DNA of 6,254 bases from Coriobacteriia bacterium. Its GTDB lineage: Bacteria; Actinomycetota; Coriobacteriia; Anaerosomatales; SLCP01. Location of the stretch: NCBI GenBank assembly GCA_007123455.1, contig SKKZ01000073.1, positions 1 to 6,254 of the forward strand. The letters are read 5' to 3'. This document shows, piece after piece, positions 1 through 6,210 of the stretch. The notes beneath the pieces are model-generated. The model made no database searches, was not told the origin of the DNA, and was given only the letters and a program-made list of their open reading frames with translations. Every line of letters begins with the position of its first letter. The first letter of the stretch is position 1. The translations under genes were made by a program, and so were the position numbers.

Positions 1-110
1 AGGCGTGGCCCGGTCGTCGGCCACGCCGAAAGCCCTCCGAACGCGCTCAACACCGTCGTCGTCGAACCGATCTCGGCGACGAGCGCGTCGATGACACGCG
101 AATCGGGCAT
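1..110 (-). CDS. GlmL/MutL-like ASKHA protein, N-terminal part (runs off the window)
   Basis: Only the first 36 codons are present; the gene continues past the left edge. Residues 12-20 read AEIGSTTTV, followed by an AF pair at 23-24. This is the N-terminal phosphate-binding motif seen at the start of the GlmL/MutL family of actin/Hsp70-like (ASKHA) ATPases. Family members lie beside B12-dependent mutase genes such as glutamate mutase glmS/glmE, and a role in maintaining or reactivating the mutase has been suggested but is not firmly proven. Its place downstream of oraS/oraE fits a helper of ornithine aminomutase; that role is inference. I chose the ATG at 110 because GGGAG at 121-125 lies 10 nt upstream. 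An in-frame GTG at 119 is almost adjacent to that site and so less likely. The family call rests on a short stretch, so another ASKHA protein is possible. Confidence 0.7.
   Translation of the reverse strand, partial: MPDSRVIDALVAEIGSTTTVLSAFGGLSAWPTTGPR
2..27. repeat. Perfect 9-bp inverted repeat inside the GlmL-like coding start
   Basis: GGCGTGGCC at 2-10 and GGCCACGCC at 19-27 are exact reverse complements separated by 8 nt. The hairpin would be very G/C-rich. It lies in codons 28-36 of the GlmL-like gene, so it may only reflect codon composition, but it could slow early translation or cause RNA pausing. No T-run follows, so it is not a terminator. Confidence 0.6.
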
Positions 111-146
111 GGGCTTCACACTCCCGGGTGGAGAAAGAACCAACCA

Positions 147-172
147 GCGGTCCGCGGCGTGGACAAGACCGC
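147..172. repeat. 6-bp inverted repeat upstream of the GlmL-like gene
   Basis: GCGGTC at 147-152 and GACCGC at 167-172 are perfect complements around a 14-nt loop, with a second nested pairing GTCC/GGAC inside. On the minus strand it is followed by TGGTTGGTTCTTTCTCC, which is only loosely T-rich. It could be a weak terminator for the DUF1287 gene, or a 5' leader stem if transcription starts at the TATACT box just upstream. Neither role is demonstrated. Confidence 0.3.
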
Positions 173-176
173 CATC

Positions 177-206
177 AGTATAGTAGCCCAGTGCCCGCCC
201 CGATCG
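177..206 (-). promoter_or_regulatory. Possible promoter for the GlmL-like gene
   Basis: The minus strand has TATACT (complement of 177-182), a five-of-six match to a sigma-70 -10 box, in the 106-bp gap between the DUF1287 stop and the GlmL-like start. The best -35 candidate about 18 bp upstream is TCGATC, a poor match. If used, it would start transcription near position 170, about 60 nt before the ATG. Weak evidence. Confidence 0.3.
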
Positions 207-216
207 AGGAGGCTCC

Positions 217-909
217 CTAACGCCACCGGTAGTGTCCGGTGATCTCCATCAGGAACAGGCAGTCCTCAACGCGCACACCTCTGCCGATGTTGTGCACGAT
301 CTCATAGTGCGCTCCTGTCAGAGCCGGCTTCGCGCTCACGATGCCGATGTGAGGGTACCCGGCGAACGTCCAGGTGACGATGTCGCCGGGCCGATAGTCG
401 ACGCCCATGGGGCTCACGGGCAGTTTCATGCCCCGCCGAGTGAAGTATCTCTCGAGGTTGGAAACGCGCCGGTGGTCGATATTGCTGTCCGGCCTCACAT
501 GACCCCACCGCTGCGGATACTCATCCGGGTGTGCGGTCATGTCCTCGTGAACCCCTGACTGCAAGTCGATACCGATACCCCGGAACGCCCTGACGATCAC
601 GTCAGTGCACACGCCGCTCTCGAGCGGCACGTCTCCCCCGGGGTAGTCGAGTGGCACGTACGCCACCTCATACGATGTCGTGATACCGACCTGAGCGACA
701 GCAGCGTCAACCAGCCGATATCCCTCCGGGGTCGCGGTGGGCAGCGAAGAATGCACTCCTGCACCGCGCTGTAGTGGCTCAGACGGGCGCCCCAGAGCAT
801 CGGGCAGCCCCGTCGACGCGAGTGCGATGACGAGTGCGATCCAGACGGCACTCCCGAACACGAGCGGGGCTCGTGCGGTGTCAAAGCCCTGGCTGTGACC
901 GTCCTTCAT
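217..909 (-). CDS. DUF1287 family protein, membrane-anchored or secreted
   Basis: This 230-residue protein matches the DUF1287 family (which includes E. coli YijF) over about residues 62-230. Recognisable blocks are LDYPGGDVPLESGVCTDV (87-104), NIDHRRVSNLE (143-153), YRPGDIVTW (172-180), PHIGIVS (186-192), VHNIGRGV (205-212) and ITGHYR (223-228). Residues 16-33 are a hydrophobic segment near a basic-poor N-terminus, so it is probably membrane-anchored or exported with the domain outside. Cys101 and His187, the latter in a GD...HIGIV setting, resemble the Cys/His layout of NlpC/P60-type hydrolases. Catalysis is inference; the family has no settled function. The start at 909 has GGTGAGG upstream with a 4-nt spacer. 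Its codons are less biased to G/C than oraE (for example ACA and TAT). It lies between oraE and the GlmL-like gene, an unexpected neighbour for an ornithine operon. Confidence 0.88.
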   Translation of the reverse strand: MKDGHSQGFDTARAPLVFGSAVWIALVIALASTGLPDALGRPSEPLQRGAGVHSSLPTATPEGYRLVDAAVAQVGITTSYEVAYVPLDYPGGDVPLESGVCTDVIVRAFRGIGIDLQSGVHEDMTAHPDEYPQRWGHVRPDSNIDHRRVSNLERYFTRRGMKLPVSPMGVDYRPGDIVTWTFAGYPHIGIVSAKPALTGAHYEIVHNIGRGVRVEDCLFLMEITGHYRWR

Positions 910-982
910 GGAGCCTCACCGGTTTCGTAGCGACACTTGTTCTGCCAGCTACTACATCGGCGTCGCGCCCCGGACTCATGAA

Positions 983-1005
983 AGGCCTCTCCGGAAGGCC
1001 GGCCT
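983..1005 (-). terminator. Weak hairpin after oraE
   Basis: On the minus strand just past the oraE stop, AGGCC (part of the palindrome AGGCCGGCCT, 996-1005) can pair with GGCCT at 983-988, and an alternative GGCCT/AGGCC stem has a 7-nt loop. Only TTTC follows. It could attenuate readthrough into the DUF1287 gene. The T-run is too short for a convincing intrinsic terminator. Confidence 0.3.
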
Positions 1006-3249
1006 CTACATCCCCCGCTCCCGCATCGTCTCGACTATGAAGCTCGCCACGTCGATACCCTTGGTCTTGCGGCCGAACCCGGCGTCCATACCCCACGAAC
1101 GTGCGAGCTCGTCAGTCACCTGCGTCCCCCCGCTGATGAGCAGGAGCTTCTCACGCACGCCCTTCTCCTCGGCCAGATCAGAGAGCTTCTGCATCATGAT
1201 GCGGTGGATCTCTCCATGGGTGATGATCGTCGAGATGAGCACCGCCGAGGCGGCGTGCTCGATCGCCGCGTCGAGCACCTTCTCGATGGGCACGCTCGTG
1301 CCGAGGTACTCCACACCCAAGCCCCACTTCTCGAGCCCGCCGTGCTTGATGTCGAGGATCTCGCGCATACCGACCGAGTGCTCGTCGTTGCCGACGGTGG
1401 CCGCGACGACCTTGAGCCCTCGCTCGGCAACGAACTCACGGATCTCCTCGTCTGAGAGCACCTCGGGCGGCTCGGGTATCACGAGTGTCGTCGGATCGAT
1501 AGCGACGTCGAGGCGACCCTTCAGCTCGCAAAGCGTTCCCTCGGCCGGGTGCATGACCCGCTTGTGGATGACCTCGCACTCGGCAAGGTTCATCGCCTTG
1601 CCGAGCTCGAGCGCGGCAGCCTCGGCCACGTCCGCCGCTGCGGGCAGGAACATCGTCACGACCACCACGCCGTCGCCCGCCCACTCGACCTCCGGCTTGA
1701 TGAGGCCCTTCTCACGCATCTCGGCGGTCCCGGCGAGACGCTCGTTGACGTTGTCGGTCGGGTCGAGCTCGTCGATGTAGGGGACCCTGGCGTCGTCGCA
1801 GCTCGTGCACCCGCCTACCAGGTCGCACGGCGCGGCCTCCCCCCGCTCCCTGCCCCGGTAACCCTCGGGCAGGTGGTTCTCACCGAAGTGGTGGCAGACC
1901 GGCGCGAGGTAGTCATCGGCGCGCGGCACGATCGTGTCCGCACCCACCCCGCCGTCGCTCTGCCGGGCGATACCGTCGTCATGCGTTTCGGGATACTCGC
2001 CCGAGTCGACGAAGTACGCGTCCTCGACACCCGCGAAGTACCCGCCGTCGGCGATCATCGCTTCGAGGAAGAGCAGCGCGCGTTCCTTGATCTCACGCAC
2101 CCTTGCCGCGAGCTCTGGTGCCTCGCGGTCGACCTTCACCATCTCGCGAAGCCCGTCCATGCCCACGAGCGACTGCTTGGCGGTCTCCACCGCGGCCACG
2201 TTGTTGTAGTGCCACGGGACGTTGCGGCCCTCGTCGGGCGTGATCGTCGACTGGATGTCTGCCGAGGTGAGTCGCGAGACGAGCAGATTCATCACATGGC
2301 TGACGGTGGCCTCGCGCGCGTCGGACTCCATGTAGCGGGTGTTCTGCTGTGCCCGCATCTTGTATTCGCCGAAAAGGTCGCGCAGCGCGATCGCGTAGGG
2401 CAGGTCCATACGCATGCACGGCGCTGGCGGCGCGTCCGGTGGCACGGTCGAGAGCGCGATCTGGTCCTTCGGCATGCCGACCGCCTCGGAGTACGCGCAG
2501 TTGATGGCGTGCTGCACGAGCAGCTCGGGCATGACCTTCCACGCGCGCACAGCGGTGGCGTTGGCGTTGTGCGCACCGTCGATCTGAAGGATGCCGGCGG
2601 CGGCCATGATGTGCTTGGCGACCGCCGCATCCACGAAGCTGCGATACATGTTGATGTTGCGATAGAGCACGTTGTACTGCGGGTCCTGGTGCGCGCCGTT
2701 CACGCCCTCCTCGGCGAAGAGAACCGCCATCTCGGGTCCGGCCACGCCGCTCACGTAGGAGTGGAAGTTGAGGGGTCGGCCGACCTCGTCCTCGATCAGA
2801 TCGAGCGCCCGGCGCGTGAAGCGCAGCTGCTTGCGGGTGATGGCGATGCCGCCAACGCCCTCCGGCGTGCCCTCGAGCAGCCCGTCGATGTGACTCTGGC
2901 CGGCGGTGCGGATGACCATGATGTGGTCGGCGCCGTGCCACGCGGCCATGCGCATCCGCCGCACGTCGTCTTCCGGGCGCCCCGAGGCGATCTCGGTGGT
3001 GACCACGCAGTCCGGCTGCGGGTCGATGTCGTCGAAGTAGTGGGCCGCGGGCAGCGGGACGCTGCGCGCCAGCGGCTTCGAGGTCTCATGGTAGGTGAAC
3101 TCGTAGATGCGCTGGTCGGGGACGTGCGCGCGCCACGTCCAGCCGTGCCGGCGCGGACGGTAGCGCTCGAGCCCGTCGAGGAGCGCCTCGATGTCGAGCT
3201 TCGCCTCGGGCCGCAGCGGCGGGTCGGGAGGGAGGTAGTCGGCTGTCAT
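1006..3249 (-). CDS. oraE: D-ornithine 4,5-aminomutase, large subunit (B12/PLP)
   Basis: OraE is the catalytic subunit of ornithine 4,5-aminomutase. With OraS it moves the terminal amino group of D-ornithine from C5 to C4, giving 2,4-diaminopentanoate, using adenosylcobalamin and PLP. The 747 residues are about normal length for the family. An N-terminal TIM-barrel part is followed by a linker and a C-terminal Rossmann B12 domain from about residue 610. The cobalamin motif DEHSVG (DxHxxG) is at 622-627, with His624 the expected cobalt ligand. SGGT at 706-709 is the later nucleotide-loop motif. Lys635 in DIKHGG lies 11 residues after that His, the same spacing as the known His618/Lys629 pair of the C. 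sticklandii enzyme, and should form the PLP aldimine. I chose the ATG at 3249 because it overlaps the oraS stop as ATGA and has GGGGTGG just upstream; an in-frame GTG at 3264 would lie deeper inside oraS. The linker carries clustered Cys residues (452, 475, 481, 484). Confidence 0.97.
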   Translation of the reverse strand: MTADYLPPDPPLRPEAKLDIEALLDGLERYRPRRHGWTWRAHVPDQRIYEFTYHETSKPLARSVPLPAAHYFDDIDPQPDCVVTTEIASGRPEDDVRRMRMAAWHGADHIMVIRTAGQSHIDGLLEGTPEGVGGIAITRKQLRFTRRALDLIEDEVGRPLNFHSYVSGVAGPEMAVLFAEEGVNGAHQDPQYNVLYRNINMYRSFVDAAVAKHIMAAAGILQIDGAHNANATAVRAWKVMPELLVQHAINCAYSEAVGMPKDQIALSTVPPDAPPAPCMRMDLPYAIALRDLFGEYKMRAQQNTRYMESDAREATVSHVMNLLVSRLTSADIQSTITPDEGRNVPWHYNNVAAVETAKQSLVGMDGLREMVKVDREAPELAARVREIKERALLFLEAMIADGGYFAGVEDAYFVDSGEYPETHDDGIARQSDGGVGADTIVPRADDYLAPVCHHFGENHLPEGYRGRERGEAAPCDLVGGCTSCDDARVPYIDELDPTDNVNERLAGTAEMREKGLIKPEVEWAGDGVVVVTMFLPAAADVAEAAALELGKAMNLAECEVIHKRVMHPAEGTLCELKGRLDVAIDPTTLVIPEPPEVLSDEEIREFVAERGLKVVAATVGNDEHSVGMREILDIKHGGLEKWGLGVEYLGTSVPIEKVLDAAIEHAASAVLISTIITHGEIHRIMMQKLSDLAEEKGVREKLLLISGGTQVTDELARSWGMDAGFGRKTKGIDVASFIVETMRERGM

Positions 3250-3608
3250 CGGGCGCCACCCCACTTCGCCTCGGCGACCTCCCAGCCCTCACCTGCGGCG
3301 AGGCGACCGGCGGCCTCGGGCGCGCCGCACTCCCACGCCTGCATCAGCACGAGCACGACGTGCCCCGCTCCGTGGCCGAGCAGCCCGCGCTTCTCGCACT
3401 CGGCGACCACGCCCATGCAGGTCGGCGAATCGATGCCCATTCGCATGAGCACGCTGCGCTCTATCGAAGGCGAGGTGTGCGTGCGCGCGAGCTCGACGAG
3501 CGGCTCGACGACGGAGCGCGCCTCTGCCCAGAAGCGTGCTTCAAGATCGGCGTCAGAAAGACCCGCCAGGTGCTTGCGCACCTCGTCGTACGTGTCGGGC
3601 CGGACCAT
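3246..3608 (-). CDS. oraS: D-ornithine 4,5-aminomutase, small subunit
   Basis: OraS is the small partner of OraE, needed for an active aminomutase complex. The 120-residue length is close to that of the C. sticklandii subunit. Diagnostic blocks are LSDADLEARFW (17-27), TSPSIERSVLMRMGI (45-59) and GLLGHGAGHVV (75-85), which correspond to the conserved core of the family. It has no cofactor motif of its own, as expected. The ATG at 3608 has GGGAGG about 10 nt upstream. Its stop overlaps the oraE start by four bases, so the two subunits are probably translationally coupled. In known clusters oraS follows ortB directly; here a plus-strand toxin-antitoxin pair separates them. oraSE therefore either depends on a promoter in the 93-bp gap or on readthrough antisense to that pair. 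I found no convincing minus-strand promoter in the gap. Confidence 0.96.
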   Translation of the reverse strand: MVRPDTYDEVRKHLAGLSDADLEARFWAEARSVVEPLVELARTHTSPSIERSVLMRMGIDSPTCMGVVAECEKRGLLGHGAGHVVLVLMQAWECGAPEAAGRLAAGEGWEVAEAKWGGAR

Positions 3609-3630
3609 GCGGTTCAGACCTCCCTCGGCG

Positions 3631-3659
3631 TGGACGGTGTCAGACCCTTGAGATACACT
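3631..3659 (+). promoter_or_regulatory. Candidate promoter of the toxin-antitoxin pair
   Basis: TGGACG (3631-3636) and TACACT (3654-3659) are separated by 17 bp, each matching four of six sigma-70 consensus positions. Transcription would begin near 3666, leaving a leader of about 36 nt before the GTG at 3702. The -10 box lies inside the left arm of the operator-like repeats, which suits autorepression. Confidence 0.4.
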
Positions 3660-3684
3660 CGTGGTGTATCCATTCGGTGTATCC
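3652..3684. promoter_or_regulatory. Iterated GTGTATC operator-like array between vapB and oraS
   Basis: Three copies of a 7-base half-site lie in a row: inverted GATACAC at 3652-3658, then GTGTATC at 3664-3670 and again at 3677-3683. The last two form a 9-bp direct repeat GGTGTATCC (3663-3671 and 3676-3684). The first two make a 7-bp inverted repeat with a 5-nt centre. Arrays of half-sites about one DNA turn apart, overlapping the promoter, are typical operators of ribbon-helix-helix antitoxins. Binding by the adjacent antitoxin is inference. Confidence 0.65.
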
Positions 3685-3701
3685 GACAGGGGGTGGCCGG
3701 C

Positions 3702-3995
3702 GTGGCCGCATACAAGGTGAACGTGTCGCTGCCCGAGGAGCTGGTGGGCGAGATCGACGAGACTGCAGAGTCACTCGGCCTGACCCGCAGCGGCTTCATC
3801 GCCGAAGCGAGCGCGCGGTACGTGGCTGACGTGAAGAACCTCACTGCGGAGGAACTTCGACGCCGCGACATACAGAGAGCCCGCGCGACATGGAGGCGCA
3901 TCGGGGCGAATTTGAACGAGCAGGACATCCAGGACATGCTCGACCAGCTCCGCAGAGACCGTGAGCGCGGAGTGCCCGAGGGGTGGAAGCGGTGA
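3702..3995 (+). CDS. Ribbon-helix-helix antitoxin (VapB-like)
   Basis: This 97-residue protein has an N-terminal ribbon-helix-helix fold. The beta strand is YKVNVSLP (4-11), followed by helix EELVGEIDETAESLG and then TRSGFIAEASARYV (28-41), with the typical SG turn before helix two. The RHH part should dimerise and bind DNA. The charged, helical remainder (about 48-97, with many Arg and Glu) should wrap and neutralise the toxin. It is followed immediately by a PIN-domain gene, so it is the antitoxin of a vapBC-type pair. Start choice: GTG at 3702 has AGGGGG at 3688-3693 with an 8-nt spacer; a GTG at 3693 overlaps that site. Rare-looking codons such as ATA and AGA contrast with the neighbouring catabolic genes and suggest separate acquisition. 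The partner is VapC-like, but the exact antitoxin subfamily is uncertain. Confidence 0.87.
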   Translation: MAAYKVNVSLPEELVGEIDETAESLGLTRSGFIAEASARYVADVKNLTAEELRRRDIQRARATWRRIGANLNEQDIQDMLDQLRRDRERGVPEGWKR

Positions 3996-4405
3996 ACCCG
4001 GTGGTCGTCGACAGCTCCGTAGCCTTCAAGTGGTTGCACCATCTCGATGAGACGAACGTCGATGCCGCAAACGCGCTCCTGAACGAGCACGAGCGGGGAT
4101 CCATGCTCGTCACGGCACCCGCGGGCCTGCACGCCGAACTCGCGAACGCATTGCGATACAGCGCGCTCCCGCAGGACGAAGTGCTCAGCCTGATCGACAC
4201 TCTTGGCGGTTACCGCATCGAGCTCGTGCCAGCCACCCCCGCGCGTCTCGGAGCAGCCGTCCGACTGTCCTACCGCCACGGAATGAGCGTCTACGATGCC
4301 CTCTTCCTCGCACTCGCCGAGGAGCTCGGCTGCCCGCTCGTCACCGCGGACCGGCGCGCATTCGCGGGCATCGACTCGCCCGTCGAGATCCGGCTGCTGC
4401 TGTAG
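3992..4405 (+). CDS. PIN-domain ribonuclease toxin (VapC-like)
   Basis: This 137-residue protein is a PIN-domain Mg-dependent RNase. It starts with VVVDSSVAFKWL (4-15). All four expected acidic residues are visible: Asp7, Glu49 (in LHAELANALRY), Asp102 (in SVYDALFLALA) and Asp120 (in LVTADRRAF). The catalytic site therefore looks intact. VapC toxins commonly cleave tRNA or rRNA to halt translation; the target here cannot be read from sequence. The start is GTG at 3992, overlapping the antitoxin stop as GTGA, with GAGGGG at 3978-3983 and an 8-nt spacer. An in-frame GTG at 3983 has no comparable site. It is translationally coupled to the antitoxin and runs convergent to ortB, with only 38 bp between the two stops and no clear terminator in that gap. 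Confidence 0.9.
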   Translation: MNPVVVDSSVAFKWLHHLDETNVDAANALLNEHERGSMLVTAPAGLHAELANALRYSALPQDEVLSLIDTLGGYRIELVPATPARLGAAVRLSYRHGMSVYDALFLALAEELGCPLVTADRRAFAGIDSPVEIRLLL

Positions 4406-4443
4406 CGCGTCGGGGCATCGAACCGCCACGCTTCCCACCTCTC

Positions 4444-5859
4444 TCACGCCCCCGCGCGCAGCCCGGCGACGATCTCCTCGACCGCCTCCGGCGTGGTGTT
4501 GCTGTCCCCTGCGAGGAAGGCCATGTCATCGGCGGTTGGCTCGTAACCCTCGGGCGCGTGCGCGAGTGCATTTCGCACGTAGCTGCGGCGCATGCGGCCC
4601 AGGTCCATCTCGGTCGCGCGGACCTGCTCGGGCGCCTCGGGGATGACGATCGACTTCCCCGGCACGCTCTCCCGCGGGTCGCCGGTCCGCACCTCCACGC
4701 CGCGTTCGCGCGCGAAGTTCAGCTGCGCCCAGTGATGCTTGCCCGCGCCGGTGTACTCGGTCTCCTGGACGACCACCGTCGCGTCGCGTGGCAGGTCGCG
4801 GGCGAGCGACATCGCCGCCGCCATCGCGGTGTTGCCGGCCGGACCGCGCTCGAGGCCCTCGAGCTTGGCGAGCGCCTCGGTCACGTAGAAGACCTCCCCC
4901 TGCGAGACGGTGAGGTAGCGATCCATGTAGCGCAGCGAGCGCGCGGCGTTGCGCGGCACGTCGGCGCGGTCGGGCCACGTTGCGAAGGGCACCCCGAAGC
5001 CCGTGTGGCCGGTCGTGAAGCTCTTCCGGTTGAAGTCGGTATCACTGGCCATATGGAGTCCCGAGAGGTCCACCGAGGCGCTCACGATCTCCGTCCCGGT
5101 CGCCCCCGCACGCTTCAGGCCCCGCGCGGTGCCGGTCGTGTTGCCGCCACCCGCGTGCGTGATGACGACGTGAGTAGGGGGTGCGCCGGTCTTCTCCCGC
5201 ATCTCCTCGGCGATCTCGTAGCCGAGGGTCTCTATCCCCGAGACACCGAAGCTCGAGTAGAGCGAGGCCGCGAAGTAGCCGGTCTCGTCGAGCAGCTCGA
5301 GCATGTGTGCGAAGAGCTCCGGGCCCACCGTCATCTGTACGACCTCGGCGCCGAACGCCTCGCACAGCCGCGCCTTCTCGATGATCTCGGGCTGGCCGAG
5401 GTGCGCACTGTCGAACGCTTCCTGGCAGATGATGCACGCGAGCGACGCACGGGCAGCCTGACTCGCCACCGCCGCACCGTAGTTGCCCGAGGTGGCGGCG
5501 ATCACGCCGTCGTAGCCCTTCTCGCGGGCTACGTGGATGCTCATCGACGCGCGCCGGTCCTTGAACGAGCCGGCCATGTTGGCGGCCTCGTCCTTCACGA
5601 AGATGCGAGCGCCGCGGCCCGGCTCGGCGTAGGAGCGCACGAGGTCGGTGAAGTTGCGAAGCTCGAGCAGGGGTGTGGAGCCGACGCCGACCGCCGCCTG
5701 GATGGCCACGATGTCGGGAAGCGAGTAGCCATGAGCGGCCATCATCGCCTCGTAGTCGAAGGTGATCGGGCTGCGCTCGAACTCGGCGTAGTCCATGCCG
5801 AGCGCGCGGCGCATGATCTCGCCCTTGCGGGCCATCATCGCCTCGGTGCGTCCGGCCAC
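4444..5859 (-). CDS. ortB: 2-amino-4-oxopentanoate thiolase, PLP-binding beta subunit
   Basis: OrtB, with OrtA, cleaves 2-amino-4-oxopentanoate with CoA to acetyl-CoA and alanine, the last step of oxidative ornithine breakdown. It belongs to the fold-type II PLP enzymes (threonine synthase/tryptophan synthase beta-like). Numbering from the chosen start, Lys100 in GSFKDRR is the PLP Schiff-base lysine, TSGNYG (123-128) contacts the cofactor and AGGGNTTG (236-243) is the phosphate-binding loop. Long stretches such as DLSGLHMASDT (264-274), TGHTGFGVPFATWPDR (283-298) and ETEYTGAGKH (366-375) match the family closely. Its 471 residues are of normal length. Start choice: GTG at 5859 has GGTGAG just upstream and leaves the family's usual short lead before MARK. 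GTG at 5868 (overlapping ortA by 8 nt) and ATG at 5838 are alternatives. It is tightly coupled to ortA. After its stop the operon is interrupted by the convergent toxin gene. Confidence 0.96.
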   Translation of the reverse strand: MAGRTEAMMARKGEIMRRALGMDYAEFERSPITFDYEAMMAAHGYSLPDIVAIQAAVGVGSTPLLELRNFTDLVRSYAEPGRGARIFVKDEAANMAGSFKDRRASMSIHVAREKGYDGVIAATSGNYGAAVASQAARASLACIICQEAFDSAHLGQPEIIEKARLCEAFGAEVVQMTVGPELFAHMLELLDETGYFAASLYSSFGVSGIETLGYEIAEEMREKTGAPPTHVVITHAGGGNTTGTARGLKRAGATGTEIVSASVDLSGLHMASDTDFNRKSFTTGHTGFGVPFATWPDRADVPRNAARSLRYMDRYLTVSQGEVFYVTEALAKLEGLERGPAGNTAMAAAMSLARDLPRDATVVVQETEYTGAGKHHWAQLNFARERGVEVRTGDPRESVPGKSIVIPEAPEQVRATEMDLGRMRRSYVRNALAHAPEGYEPTADDMAFLAGDSNTTPEAVEEIVAGLRAGA

Positions 5860-5860
5860 G

Positions 5861-6193
5861 TCACTCACCCGCCTTCGGGCCGGTGGCGCGAAACGCCGCG
5901 AGCCGTGCCCGCAGGTCGCGCCCCACCCCCGCGATCTCGCGGGGCTGGGACCCGAACGTGTGCGTGTACGCCGGATCGAGGTCGGACACGCGTCCGCGCA
6001 CGACACGACCGGTCATCGTCTCCACTTCGCACTCTTCGCCAAGCGTGGCCTCGCCGCACGCAAACCCCTTCACCCAGACGAGGAGCGGCTTGCCGGCCGT
6101 CTCCTCGGGCAGGTTCGCCGCGCGGTCGGCGGGCTCGAGCAGGACGCGCTCGACCTCGACCCACTGTCCGGTCATACAACGTTCCCGGGTCAT
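5861..6193 (-). CDS. ortA: 2-amino-4-oxopentanoate thiolase, alpha subunit
   Basis: OrtA is the small partner of OrtB in the CoA-dependent thiolase. The 110 residues show the family's blocks: GQWVEVERVLLEPADRA (9-25), LLVWVKGF (37-44), ECEVETMTGRVVRG (54-67) and YTHTFG (76-81). It has no cofactor lysine; PLP sits in OrtB. I chose ATG 6193 because a near-perfect AGGAGGAGG lies 8 nt upstream. The internal ATG at 6175 would match the shorter N-terminus of some relatives but lacks such a site. The stop is within 10 bases of all plausible upstream ortB starts, so the two subunits are probably made in a coupled way. Confidence 0.94.
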   Translation of the reverse strand: MTRERCMTGQWVEVERVLLEPADRAANLPEETAGKPLLVWVKGFACGEATLGEECEVETMTGRVVRGRVSDLDPAYTHTFGSQPREIAGVGRDLRARLAAFRATGPKAGE

Positions 6194-6201
6194 CTCGGCC
6201 G

Positions 6202-6210
6202 CCTCCTCCT
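6202..6210 (-). promoter_or_regulatory. Near-perfect Shine-Dalgarno for ortA
   Basis: The minus strand reads AGGAGGAGG here, followed by 8 nt and the ATG at 6193. It begins within the stop codon of the upstream gene, which indicates operon-style translation. It is the strongest ribosome site in the window and decides the ortA start. Confidence 0.85.

Noticed and set aside
111..216. A cobalamin riboswitch controlling the B12-related genes
   Set aside because: The gaps in the window are at most about 106 bp and show no recognisable B12-box; a full riboswitch would not fit.
908..1780. A 290-codon plus-strand open frame with Ser/Thr-rich translation
   Set aside because: It is antisense to the conserved B12 domain of oraE; low-complexity Ser-rich translation is typical of a shadow frame.
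1549..3651. A 700-codon open frame on the plus strand opposite oraE and oraS
   Set aside because: It is antisense to two confidently identified genes and its translation is rich in Arg, Val, His and Asp with no recognisable domain. This is the usual effect of G/C-rich third codon positions.
4406..4443. A bidirectional terminator between the convergent toxin gene and ortB
   Set aside because: No stable stem with a flanking T-run is visible in these 38 bases.
3609..4443. Target-site duplications or terminal repeats marking a transposon around the toxin-antitoxin pair
   Set aside because: I compared the two flanks by eye and saw no matching direct or inverted repeats of useful length, and no transposase or integrase is present.
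3614..4447. A 277-codon minus-strand frame across the toxin-antitoxin pair that would fill the gap between ortB and oraS
   Set aside because: The plus-strand RHH and PIN proteins have clear motifs and good ribosome sites; the minus frame has no recognisable domain.
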